Positions 1-11,700 of a DNA stretch of 64,000 nucleotides are shown one piece after another (within the stretch, counting starts at the first letter, position 1; each line of letters opens with the position of its first letter). The stretch spans positions 77,501 through 141,500 of the forward strand of contig CANXME010002090.1 of assembly GCA_948144175.1 (NCBI GenBank), read 5' to 3'. Made by a program: the position numbers and the translations under genes. Below the pieces are notes generated by a model. It saw only the letters and a list, made by a program, of their open reading frames with translations, was not told where the DNA came from and did no database searches. This DNA comes from Closterium sp. NIES-65 (Eukaryota > Streptophyta > Zygnematophyceae > Desmidiales > Closteriaceae).

Positions 1-2
1 TC

Positions 3-824
3 CATGTGGATGCCAGCTCTCACGGTTGGGGCGCCACTCTGACCACATTTCCGGGCGGCCTCGAAGAAGCCAGCGCAACCATGTCAGAGCCGCTACGAGG
101 AACGTCCAGCACGCGACGGGAGATTAAAGGCGTCCTTTGGGCGCTCCAAACATACGCGACCAAGATCAAGCAAAAACACGTTCTCGTGCGGGTGGACAAC
201 CAGGGCGTGTTCTTCATCCTTCGAAAAGGCGGCTCTCACAGCCCCGACCTCGCAACGGCATGCAAGAGCATCATCCGAACATGCATGGAGCTTGGCACGC
301 GCTTGATCATCGAATGGATTCCGCGCGAGCTCAATACACACGCCGACAAACTTTAAAAAATGGTCGACCACGACGATTACGCGCTGAAAACGCCGTGGTT
401 CCGCATCTTGGAACGTCGTTGGGGGCCCCACTCCATCGACCTCTTCGCAAACTCCCGCAACATCCAACTGCCGCGCTTCTGCACAAAGATTCCCCACCCA
501 GAAGCCATCGCAGTTGATGCGTTCTCGATCGCGTGGACACCCGAAAACAACTTCGCCTTCCCCCCGCCCCAACTGGTCCCAGCCGTCCTCCATCACGCAC
601 AACGCACCCAGGAATCACTCACACTGATAGTTCCGCACTGGCCAGGCGCAAGCTGGTGGCCACTTTTGCAACCCTCCCCATGCACTTGGGCTCCACACAT
701 CCACGCGCACATCCCTCTGACACACGGAAGCCAATGCCTAGATGCAGGGTCCCATTCCAATGCTTTTTCAGGCATGGGACTACCGCACGGCCCAATTATT
801 GCATTGAGAATGGCATTTGACTAA
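3..824 (+). pseudogene. DIRS-like retroelement polyprotein, 3' part (RNase H and following domain), with an in-frame stop
   Basis: The frame is already open at the left edge, so this is the C-terminal part of a larger polyprotein. The first 115 codons are an RNase H domain of the DIRS type: the acidic residues appear in DASSHGWGA, in RREIKGVLWAL and in VRVDNQG, and WIPRELNTHADKL closes the domain. A TAA at 354-356 interrupts the frame. The same frame resumes directly with KMVDHDDYAL and continues through DLFANSRN and PHWPGASWWPLL, a segment that normally follows RNase H in DIRS elements and may be the Dam-like methyltransferase region described there (uncertain). One nonsense codon in an otherwise open frame suggests a recently inactivated copy. 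The recombinase frame follows 30 bp downstream. Confidence 0.75.
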
Positions 825-853
825 TTCAAAACATCAACGCCCTGTGTTCAGAT

Positions 854-1888
854 TTGCTCCCAAAGTTACACGACCAAATGATCAACATGCTCGCGCAATC
901 TCGCGCTGATTCTACGATCCGGACATACGAACCATACTGGGCCAAGTTTCGAGCCTTCTGCACAAAAGTGAACCTCCCATTTCTTTCGGCATCCGACATG
1001 ACCCTCGCACTCTACCTGGTACACGCAATCCAACGCAAAGCCACCCTGTCCGTAGTGCAGCTGACGTGCTCGGCGGTCAGCTTCGCTCATCGCATGACTT
1101 GGAGCAAATGCCCGACAACCGGACCGTTCACCACCCAAGTCCGTGACTGTGCAAAACGACACTGCCCTCGCCCTACTCGTATGAAGGAACCCGTATCGAT
1201 CCAACAAGTCCGGGACATGGCCGCGAGTTACTTGCAGTCCGACGATCCCGCGACGTTTCAGAAAGGGTTGATCCCCATCCTCATGTACTCAGGATTCCTG
1301 CGATATTCTGACCTGGCAGCCATAAAATGGCAAGACATCCAATTCGACGACGCGGTCATGTGGATTCTCATACCACACTCCAAGACCGATCAGGCTGGTC
1401 ATGGCACTTGGATTCCCATTGCAGCAACGACAGACCCTTGTTGCCCAGTGCGCTGCACCCGACGCTTCATCCAACTGGCCGGCTATGGCCCACAGTCAGA
1501 GGGACCATTGATTCGGGTCTTCGGCCACGCTTCAACCAGCGAGGGCCAAGCAAGGCCACCCTCATACACCACGATCCGGAACTGGTGCAAGGAAGCCTTC
1601 GCAAAGGTGGGCCTTGGAGACCTGCAGCTCGGCACACATTCTTTCCGAAAAGGTGCAGCCACAGTAGCAGCCAACACAGGCGTGCCAGACAGGGTCTTCA
1701 AACGGCTGGGCAGATGGCGAAGCGACTCAGCAAAGGAAATGTATGTTACACCATACGTCGAGCCTCTTATCGAAGCCTCCCGTAACCTAAAAGACCTGAC
1801 GCATGCAGCGTCATCGGCACAACACTCAGAGGCACTCGTACGCAACCGGAGGCCCCCGCTGCCCATGTCTCAGAGACCCCATTTGTAA
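854..1888 (+). CDS. Tyrosine recombinase of a DIRS/PAT-like retroelement
   Basis: This frame encodes a phage-integrase-family tyrosine recombinase, used by DIRS-type retroelements in place of a DDE integrase to insert circular cDNA. The catalytic pattern is visible: an Arg in SGFLRYSDLAAIKW, the HxxR box in THSFRKGAA, and a Tyr in KEMYVTPYV near the C-terminus. The N-terminal part (STIRTYEPYWAKFRAFC, LALYLVHAIQRKA) looks like a SAM-like DNA-binding domain. The open frame begins without an ATG; the first in-frame ATG is at 878. It lies in another frame than the RNase H part, as is common in DIRS elements. No internal stop is seen, so this portion is intact. Confidence 0.85.
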   Translation: MLPKLHDQMINMLAQSRADSTIRTYEPYWAKFRAFCTKVNLPFLSASDMTLALYLVHAIQRKATLSVVQLTCSAVSFAHRMTWSKCPTTGPFTTQVRDCAKRHCPRPTRMKEPVSIQQVRDMAASYLQSDDPATFQKGLIPILMYSGFLRYSDLAAIKWQDIQFDDAVMWILIPHSKTDQAGHGTWIPIAATTDPCCPVRCTRRFIQLAGYGPQSEGPLIRVFGHASTSEGQARPPSYTTIRNWCKEAFAKVGLGDLQLGTHSFRKGAATVAANTGVPDRVFKRLGRWRSDSAKEMYVTPYVEPLIEASRNLKDLTHAASSAQHSEALVRNRRPPLPMSQRPHL

Positions 1889-2299
1889 TGAGAACGATGC
1901 CAATTGATAAGAATAAGAAAGCAAGCTTTCTCAATAAATTTTTTTTTTTTAACACACATTGTGTTTTTAAAAATTGTGTATTGTGAAAGCGAAGCTGCTT
2001 GTATTGCACAATTGGCATCGTCGAAGCGCGCTAAACGCCCTTCTCCAACTACAAAAACCGTGGGTTGGAGTTCATTTCCCTCCACCTACGCTTCTCGATT
2101 TTCTAACGGCTCACTCAACATTCCCAACCACCCACCCCAGAGTAAACCGCCTTGCTAATGCCACTTGGATAGGGTACATCTTAGCTAGTGTTATTCGATT
2201 GCACTAGCTTGTGTTCAACGTTGATGCAAATGTTGTTATAAGCAATTTGTAATGAGAATGATGCCAATTGATAAGAATAAGAAAGCAAGCTTTCTCAAT
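1883..2299 (+). repeat. Direct repeats at the 3' end of the DIRS/PAT-like element
   Basis: A block of about 55 bp at 1883-1938 recurs almost unchanged at 2245-2299 (common core AATTGATAAGAATAAGAAAG). The first copy overlaps the recombinase stop codon. About 306 bp of sequence without a recognisable gene lies between. Such repeats at the 3' end fit the split direct repeats (B1-A2-B2) of PAT/kangaroo-type elements rather than the inverted termini of classic DIRS1. The matching A1 repeat would lie left of the window. The exact element end is not seen. Confidence 0.5.
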
Positions 2300-2458
2300 A
2301 CCATTGATATTTGGTCAAGTCAGGGTAACTAATATAGTATGTATGCTCATCTGTGGACGTTACCGTACCTCAAATTCTTCGCGATCTCTAGAAACCCGCA
2401 AATGGTCGACCATTTCGTTTGGTAATTACAATTTTACACACCCTAAGGGGTTACATTC

Positions 2459-2640
2459 TGCTATCGCCTTGGTCCATCCCATGTGTTATGATGATGCGTA
2501 ACGTTTTGCTATTGCCTTAGTCCATCCCATGTGTCACGATAACGCGTAACGTTTTGCTATTGCCTTGGTCCATCCCATGTGTCACGATGATGCGTAACGT
2601 TTTGCTACTGCCTTGGTCCATCCATGTGTCACGATGATGC
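2459..2640 (-). repeat. Tandem copies of the end of the GATB gene
   Basis: Four imperfect units of 47-49 bp share the core CCTTGGTCCATCC and the stretch TCACGATGATGCG. The last unit contains the real GATB stop codon (complement of 2629-2631), so the repeat was built from the terminal codons and the first 3' UTR bases of GATB. No other gene is visible between 2300 and 2628. Confidence 0.65.
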
Positions 2641-2709
2641 GTGAAGCTTCTTCATTAAAATCTTGTTCATGAGCGCCGGGTTCACTCGACCCCCCGATGC
2701 CTTCATTAC
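2629..2709 (-). CDS. GATB: GATB exon 11 (C-terminus)
   Basis: 26 codons plus [23 protein letters not shown], ending LHASS. The acceptor is CTGGCAG. Together with exon 10 it restores the family end GQVMKA-x-GxxNP. This exon is too short to be found by open-frame length. Confidence 0.88.
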   Translation of the reverse strand, partial: VMKASGGRVNPALMNKILMKKLHASS

Positions 2710-5700
2710 CTGCCAGGGAGCATGGGGAATGGGCATGGTTGCATACCACATGCATGGATAGAGGGACAGAAAGAGGCACAAAGTAAGACAGAATGCGACG
2801 ATTTATAGCTGCAACAATTAACATGATAACATGCTGCAACGAGCACAAGCAGCCAAAAAGGAGAAACTCCTCACACCTCAAATCCCTCACACCTCAATTC
2901 CCTCACACCCCAATTTTGTCACACCTCAATTCCCTCACAACTCGGCGCCCCATTACCGCCCAGCTGTTCATGCAACCCACCTGCTCTCTCACTCAACCCA
3001 CCTGCTCTCTCACTCACCAACCCACCAAGCTGCCTGGTGAAGAAGCCCACTTGCCCGGTGAAAAAGCCCACCTGCCCGGAGAAGAAACCCACCTGCCCGG
3101 TGAAGAAGCCCACCTGCCCGGAGAAGAAACCCACCTGCCCGGTGAAGAAGCCCACCTGCCCGGTGAAGAAGCCCTGCAGTTTGGTCTTGCCGGCGCGGAA
3201 CTGCTCCAGCTGCTTGGGGTTGCCCGCCAGCACCTCGTCCACCAGGCGCTCTATGGCCGCCTCGTCTGAAATCTGATGCCATGCCATGCCATGCCATGCC
3301 ATGCCATGCGTATAAAGGGTATTTTTGAGACGTCTCAAAAAAACTGCTCCAGCTGCTTGGGGTTGCCCGCCAGCACCTCGTCCAACAGGCGCTCTATGGC
3401 CGCCTTGTCTGAGATCTGATGATATGCCATGCCATGCCACGCCACGCCACGCCACGCCACGCCACGCCACGCCACGCCACGCCACGCCACGCCACGCCAC
3501 GCCACGCCACGCCACGCCATGCCATGCCACGCCACGCCACGCCATGCCACGCCACGCCACGCCACGCCATGCCACGCCATGCCATGCCATGCCATCCTAC
3601 CGCAGCATGCGCCGTGGAGGGCACTTGGCAGGTCATGGAGAGGGTGAGGGATGACTCCTCTCAGGTTGCAGGCAGCAAAGAGCCTTCAAATGGCGTGGGG
3701 CGTCTCTGCTCGTAACACACACACACAGGTGTCGCGAGCCCGACAAAGTGATGTTTTGAGCCCGATAAAAGTGATCTCAAAACATCACTTTTATCACGTG
3801 GGGCATCTCTACTCGCAACACACACACAGGTGTCGTGAGCCCGACATGGATCTCCGGTGTTCACGGCTTGGCAATGCATATGCACTAAGTGTTTTAACAC
3901 AGCCTCCCACTTCAGCAGGCAACACAGTCTCCCACTTCAGCAGGCAGCAAGTAGGACAGACAGGGTTTGCCATATGGTTGAGAACATACTTGCAGCCATG
4001 AGAGTGCAGAGAGTCAAGCAAGAGGAAAGAAAATGTCCAACAGTGGTGTCAAATTCTGTTTTTTTTTTTTTTTTTGGAAACTCCAGACACGTTTTCTGAA
4101 TCAGCCTGAGGTGATAAAGCGGCGACGAAACAAGGTGGGTTCGTTGATGTAATGCGAAATATCACACTGCTCTGTGGCACACTCCGTCCGTGTATATACA
4201 CAACAGATTTTATCACACCTATCAAAATCACACCTCACCGCTGCGCCTCTCGTCCACTCACCTGCAGCAGCCCCTTGGCCTCCACCAGCTTGCGTGCACT
4301 GCCGCCCTCCGAGACGAGCACCGGCAGCAGCTTTTGAGGTGCCTTAAATGTCGTCTCTTTTCCAGCGACTTTTGAGGCGCCTCAAAAGTCGTCTCTCACC
4401 TGCAGCAGCCCCTTAGCCTCCACCAGCTTGCGTGCACTGCCGCCTTCCGAGAAGAGCACTGGCAGCAGCTGCTAGGCGCACGAGAGACACACGCATGGGG
4501 AGAAGTGGGGGGGGAGAAGTGGTGGGAGAAGTGGGGGAGAGATGAGAGAAGGGAAGGGGGAGGATGAGAGAGAGGCAGCATGAGTAGGTGGAAGGAAGGT
4601 GAGCTGTAAGGAGTGCATTATGTAGGTGCAAGAGGCCAACAAAAAGAGACACTACACTGAGATGCAAGCTGAGTTCAAGTTACCATGCCCGTTGTGGATT
4701 TACCTAATTAGGCTAAGATGTCACAAAGAGGGTGTTTCCTTGATGACATAAGCACTCAGCTAGGAGGAGCCATGGAAGAAGGCTCGGCTAGGAGCCATGG
4801 AAGAAGGCTCGGCTAGGAGCCATGGAAGAAGGCTCGGCTAGGAGGCATGGAAGAAGGCTCGGCTAGGAGCCATGGAAGAAGGCTCGGCTAGGAGCCATGG
4901 AAGAAGGCTCGGCTAGGAGCCATGGAAGAAGGCTCGGCTAGGAGGCATGGAAGAAGGCTCGGCTAGGAGCCATGGAAGAAGGCTCGGCTAGGAGCCATGG
5001 AAGAAGGCTCGGCTAGGAGCCATGGAAGAAGGCTCGGCTAAGAGCCATGGAAGAAGGCTTGGCTAGGAGGCATGGAAGAAGGCTCGGCTAGGAGGCATTG
5101 AAGAAGGCTCGGCTAGGAGCCATGGAAGAAGGCTCGGCTAGGAGCCATGGAAGAAGGCTCGGCTAGGAGGCATGGAAGAAGGCTCGGCTAGGAGCCATGG
5201 AAGAAGGCTCGGCTAGGAGGCATGGAAGAAGGCTCGGCTAGGAGCCATGGAAGAAGGCTCGGCTAGGAGCTATGGAAGAAGGCTCGGCTAGGAGCCATGG
5301 AAGAAGGCATGGCTAGGAGGCATGGAAGAAGGCTCGGCTAGGAGGCATTGAAGAAGGCTCGGCTAGGAGCCATGGAAGAAGGCTCGGCTAGGAGCCATGG
5401 AAGAAGGCTCGGCTAGGAGGCATGGAAGAAGGCTCGGCTAGGAGGCATGGAAGAAGGCTCGGCTAGGAGGCATGGAAGAAGGCTCGGCTAGGAGCCATGG
5501 AAGAAGGCTCGGCTAGGAGGCATGGAAGAAGGCTCGGCTAGGAGCCATGGAAGAAGGCGATAAAACAAGTTGGATGAAAAGTGTGTCGAGATGCAGAGTG
5601 AAGAAGAGCAGTCATATGAAAATGAACGAAGCTTAACCTGAAACAACCTAGTGACTTTTGAGTCGACTCAAAAGTCACTCAGAGTGAAGAGCAGGTTGGG

Positions 5701-8700
5701 GTAAAACGAATAGTCATATGAAAATGAACGAAGCTTAACCTGAAACAACCTAGTGACTTTTGAGTTGACTCAAAAGTCACTCAGAGTGAAGAGCAGGTTG
5801 GGATGAAACGAATAGTCATATGAGAATGAATGAAGCTTAACCTGAAACAACCTAGTGACTTTTGAGTTGACTCAAAAGTCACTCAGAGTGAAGAGCAGGT
5901 TGGGGTGAAACGAATAGTCATATGAAAATGAACGAAGCTTAACCTGAAACAACCTAGTGACTTTTGAGTTGACTCAAAAGTCACTCAGAGTGAAGAGCAG
6001 GTTGGGGTGAAACGAATATTCATATGAAAATGAACGAAGCTTAACCTGAAACAACCTAGTGACTTTTGAGTTGACTCAAAAGTCACTCAGAGTGAAGAGC
6101 AGGTTGGGGTGAAACGAATAGTCATATGAAAATGAACGAAGCTTAACCTGAAACAACCTAGTGACTTTTGAGTTGACTCAAAAGTCACTCAGAGTGAAGA
6201 GCAGGTTGGGGTGAAACGAATAGTCATATGAAAATGAACGAAGCTTAACCTGAAACAACCTAGTGACTTTTGAGTTGACTCAAAAGTCACTCAGAGTGAA
6301 GAGCAGGTTGGGGTGAAACGAATATTCATATGAAAATGAACGAAGCTTAACCTGAAACAACCTAGTGACTTTTGAGTTGACTCAAAAGTCACTCAGAGTG
6401 AAGAGCAGGTTGGGGTGAAACGAATATTCATATGAAAATGAACGAAGCTTAACCTGAAACAACCTAGTGACTTTTGAGTTGACTCAAAAGTCACTCAGAG
6501 TGAAGAGCAGGTTGGGATGAAACGAATAGTCATATGAAAATGAACGAAGCTTAACCTGAAACAACCTAGTGACTTTTGAGTCGACTCAAAAGTCACTCAG
6601 AGTGAAGAGCAGGTTGGGGTGAAACGAATAGTCATATGAAAATGAACGAAGCTTAACCTGAAACAACCTAGTGACTTTTGAGTTGACTCAAAAGTCACTC
6701 AGAGTGAAGAGCAGGTTGGGGTGAAACGAATAGTCATATGAAAATGAACGAAGCTTAACCTGAAACAACCTAGTGACTTTTGAGTTGACTCAAAAGTCAC
6801 TCAGAGTGAAGAGCAGGTTGGGGTGAAACGAATATTCATATGAAAATGAACGAAGCTTAACCTGAAACAACCTAGTGACTTTTGAGTTGACTCAAAAGTC
6901 ACTCAGAGTGAAGAGCAGGTTGGGATGAAACGAATAGTCATATGAAAATGAACGAAGCTTAACCTGAAACAACCTAGTGACTTTTGAGTTGACTCAAAAG
7001 TCACTCAGAGTGAAGAGCAGGTTGGGGTGAAACGAATAGTCATATGAAAATGAACGAAGCTTAACCTGAAACAACCTAGTGACTTTTGAGTCGACTCAAA
7101 AGTCACTCAGAGTGAAGAGCAGGTTGGGGTGAAACGAATAGTCATATGAAAATGAACGAAGCTTAACCTGAAACAACCTAGTGACTTTTGAGTCGACTCA
7201 AAAGTCACTCAGAGTGAAGAGCAGGTTGGGGTGAAACGAATAGTCATATGAAAATGAACGAAGCTTAACCTGAAACAACCTAGTGACTTTTGAGTTGACT
7301 CAAAAGTCACTCAGAGTGAAGAGCAGGTTGGGGTGAAACGAATATTCATATGAAAATGAACGAAGCTTAACCTGAAACAACCTAGTGACTTTTGAGTTGA
7401 CTCAAAAGTCACTCAGAGTGAAGAGCAGGTTGGGGTGAAACGAATAGTCATATGAAAATGAACGAAGCTTAACCTGAAACAACCTAGTGACTTTTGAGTT
7501 GACTCAAAAGTCACTCAGAGTGAAGAGCAGGTTGGGGTGAAACGAATAGTCATACGAAAATGAACGAAGCTTAACCTGAAACAACCTAGTGACTTTTGAG
7601 TCGACTCAAAAGTCACTCAGAGTGAAGAGCAGGTTGGGGTGAAACGAATAGTCATATGAAAATGAACGAAGCTTAACCTGAAACAACCTAGTGACTTTTG
7701 AGTCGACTCAAAAGTCACTCAGAGTGAAGAGCAGGTTGGGGTGAAACGAATAGTCATACGAAAATGAACGAATCTTAACCTGAAACAACCTAGTGACTTT
7801 TGAGTCGACTCAAAAGTCACTCAGAGTGAAGAGCAGGTTGGGGTGAAACGAATAGTCATATGAAAATGAACGAAGCTTAACCTGAAACAACCTAGTGACT
7901 TTTGAGTTGACTCAAAAGTCACTCAGAGTGAAGAGCAGGTTGGGGTGAAACGAATAGTCATATGAAAATGAACGAAGCTTAACCTGAAACAACCTAGTGA
8001 CTTTTGAGTCGACTCAAAAGTCACTCAGAGTGAAGAGCAGGTTGGGGTAAAACGAATAGTCATATGAAAATGAACGAAGCTTAACCTGAAACAACCTAGT
8101 GACTTTTGAGTCGACTCAAAAGTCACTCAGAGTGAAGAGCAGGTTGGGGTAAAACGAATAGTCATATGAAAATGAACGAAGCTTAACCTGAAACAACCTA
8201 GTGACTTTTGAGTCGACTCAAAAGTCACTCAGAGTGAAGAGCAGGTTGGGGTGAAACGAATAGTCATATGAAAATGAACGAAGCTTAACCTGAAACAACC
8301 TAGTGACTTTTGAGTTGACTCAAAAGTCACTCAGAGTGAAGAGCAGGTTGGGGTGAAACGAATAGTCATACGAAAATGAACGAAGCTTAACCTGAAACAA
8401 CCTAGTGACTTTTGAGTCGACTCAAAAGTCACTCAGAGTGAAGAGCAGGTTGGGGTGAAACGAATAGTCATATGAAAATGAACGAAGCTTAACCTGAAAC
8501 AACCTAGTGACTTTTGAGTTGACTCAAAAGTCACTCAGAGTGAAGAGCAGGTTGGGGTGAAACGAATATTCATATGAAAATGAACGAAGCTTAACCTGAA
8601 ACAACCTAGTGACTTTTGAGTTGACTCAAAAGTCACTCAGAGTGAAGAGCAGGTTGGGATGAAACGAATAGTCATATGAAAATGAACGAAGCTTAACCTG

Positions 8701-11700
8701 AAACAACCTAGTGACTTTTGAGTTGACTCAAAAGTCACTCAGAGTGAAGAGCAGGTTGGGGTGAAACGAATAGTCATATGAAAATGAACGAAGCTTAACC
8801 TGAAACAACCTAGTGACTTTTGAGTCGACTCAAAAGTCACTCAGAGTGAAGAGCAGGTTGGGGTAAAACGAATAGTCATATGAAAATGAACGAAGCTTAA
8901 CCTGAAACAACCTAGTGACTTTTGAGTCGACTCAAAAGTCACTCAGAGTGAAGAGCAGGTTGGGGTAAAACGAATAGTCATATGAAAATGAACGAAGCTT
9001 AACCTGAAACAACCTAGTGACTTTTGAGTTGACTCAAAAGTCACTCAGAGTGAAGAGCAGGTTGGGATGAAACGATTAGTCATATGAAAATGAACGAAGC
9101 TTAACCTGAAACAACCTAGTGACTTTTGAGTTGACTCAAAAGTCACTCAGAGTGAAGAGCAGGTTGGGGTGAAACGATTAGTCATATGAAAATGAACGAA
9201 GCTTAACCTGAAACAACCTAGTGACTTTTGAGTTGACTCAAAAGTCACTCAGAGTGAAGAGCAGGTTGGGGTGAAACGAATAGTCATACGAAAATGAACG
9301 AAGCTTAACCTGAAACAACCTAGTGACTTTTGAGTCGACTCAAAAGTCACTCAGAGTGAAGAGCAGGTTGGGGTGAAACGAATAGTCATATGAAAATGAA
9401 CGAAGCTTAACCTGAAACAACCTAGTGACTTTTGAGTTGACTCAAAAGTCACTCAGAGTGAAGAGCAGGTTGGGGTGAAACGAATATTCATATGAAAATG
9501 AACGAAGCTTAACCTGAAACAACCTAGTGACTTTTGAGTTGACTCAAAAGTCACTCAGAGTGAAGAGCAGGTTGGGGTGAAAGGAATAGTCATATGAAAA
9601 TGAACGAAGCTTAACCTGAAACAACCTAGTGACTTTTGAGTCGACTCAAAAGTAACTCAGAGTGAAGAGCAGGTTGGGGTGAAACGAATAGTCATATGAA
9701 AATGAACGAAGCTTAACCTGAAACAACCTAGTGACTTTTGAGTTGACTCAAAAGTCACTCAGAGTGAAGAGCAGGTTGGGGTGAAACGAATATTCATATG
9801 AAAATGAACGAAGCTTAACCTGAAACAACCTAGTGACTTTTGAGTTGACTCAAAAGTCACTCAGAGTGAAGAGCAGGTTGGGGTAAAACGAATAGTCATA
9901 TGAAAATGAACGAAGCTTAACCTGAAACAACCTAGTGACTTTTGAGTCGACTCAAAAGTCACTCAGAGTGAAGAGCAGGTTGGGGTGAAACGAATAGTCA
10001 TATGAAAATGAACGAAGCTTAACCTGAAACAACCTAGTGACTTTTGAGTCGACTCAAAAGTCACTCAGAGTGAAGAGCAGGTTGGGGTGAAACGAATAGT
10101 CATATGAAAATGAACGAAGCTTAACCTGAAACAACCTAGTGACTTTTGAGTCGACTCAAAAGTCACTCAGAGTGAAGAGCAGGTTGGGGTGAAACGAATA
10201 GTCATACGAAAATGAACGAATCTTAACCTGAAACAACCTAGTGACTTTTGAGTCGACTCAAAAGTCACTCAGAGTGAAGAGCAGGTTGGGGTGAAACGAA
10301 TAGTCATATGAAAATGAACGAAGCTTAACCTGAAACAACCTAGTGACTTTTGAGTCGACTCAAAAGTCACTCAGAGTGAAGAGCAGGTTGGGGTGAAACG
10401 AATAGTCATATGAAAATGAACGAAGCTTAACCTGAAACAACCTAGTGACTTTTGAGTTGACTCAAAAGTCACTCAGAGTGAAGAGCAGGTTGGGGTGAAA
10501 CGAATAGTCATATGAAAATGAACGAAGCTTAACCTGAAACAACCTAGTGACTTTTGAGTCGACTCAAAAGTCACTCAGAGTGAAGAGCAGGTTGGGGTAA
10601 AACGAATAGTCATATGAAAATGAACGAAGCTTAACCTGAAACAACCTAGTGACTTTTGAGTCGACTCAAAAGTCACTCAGAGTGAAGAGCAGGTTGGGGT
10701 AAAACGAATAGTCATATGAAAATGAACGAAGCTTAACCTGAAACAACCTAGTGACTTTTGAGTTGACTCAAAAGTCACTCAGAGTGAAGAGCAGGTTGGG
10801 ATGAAACGATTAGTCATATGAAAATGAATGAAGCTTAACCTGAAACAACCTAGTGACTTTTGAGTTGACTCAAAAGTCACTCAGAGTGAAGAGCAGGTTG
10901 GGGTGAAACGATTAGTCATATGAAAATGAACGAAGCTTAACCTGAAACAACCTAGTGACTTTTGAGTTGACTCAAAAGTCACTCAGAGTGAAGAGCAGGT
11001 TGGGGTGAAACGAATAGTCATACGAAAATGAACGAAGCTTAACCTGAAACAACCTAGTGACTTTTGAGTCGACTCAAAAGTCACTCAGAGTGAAGAAAAG
11101 GTTGGGGTGAAACGAATAGTCATATGAAAATGAACGAAGCTCAACCTGAAACAACCTAGTGACTTTTGAGTTGACTCAAAAGTCACTCAGAGTGAAGAGC
11201 AGGTTGGGGTGAAAGGAATAGTCATATGAAAATGAACGAAGCTTAACCTGAAACAACCTAGTGACTTTTGAGTCGACTCAAAAGTAACTCAGAGTGAAGA
11301 GCAGGTTGGGGTGAAACGAATAGTCATATGAAAATGAACGAAGCTTAACCTGAAACAACCTAGTGACTTTTGAGTTGACTCAAAAGTCACTCAGAGTGAA
11401 GAGCAGGTTGGGGTGAAACGAATATTCATATGAAAATGAACGAAGCTTAACCTGAAACAACCTAGTGACTTTTGAGTTGACTCAAAAGTCACTCAGAGTG
11501 AAGAGCAGGTTGGGGTAAAACGAATAGTCATATGAAAATGAACGAAGCTTAACCTGAAACAACCTAGTGACTTTTGAGTCGACTCAAAAGTCACTCAGAG
11601 TGAAGAGCAGGTCGGGGTGAAACGAATAGTCATATGAAAATGAACGAAGCTTAACCTGAAACAACCTAGTGACTTTTGAGTCGACTCAAAAGTCACTCAG

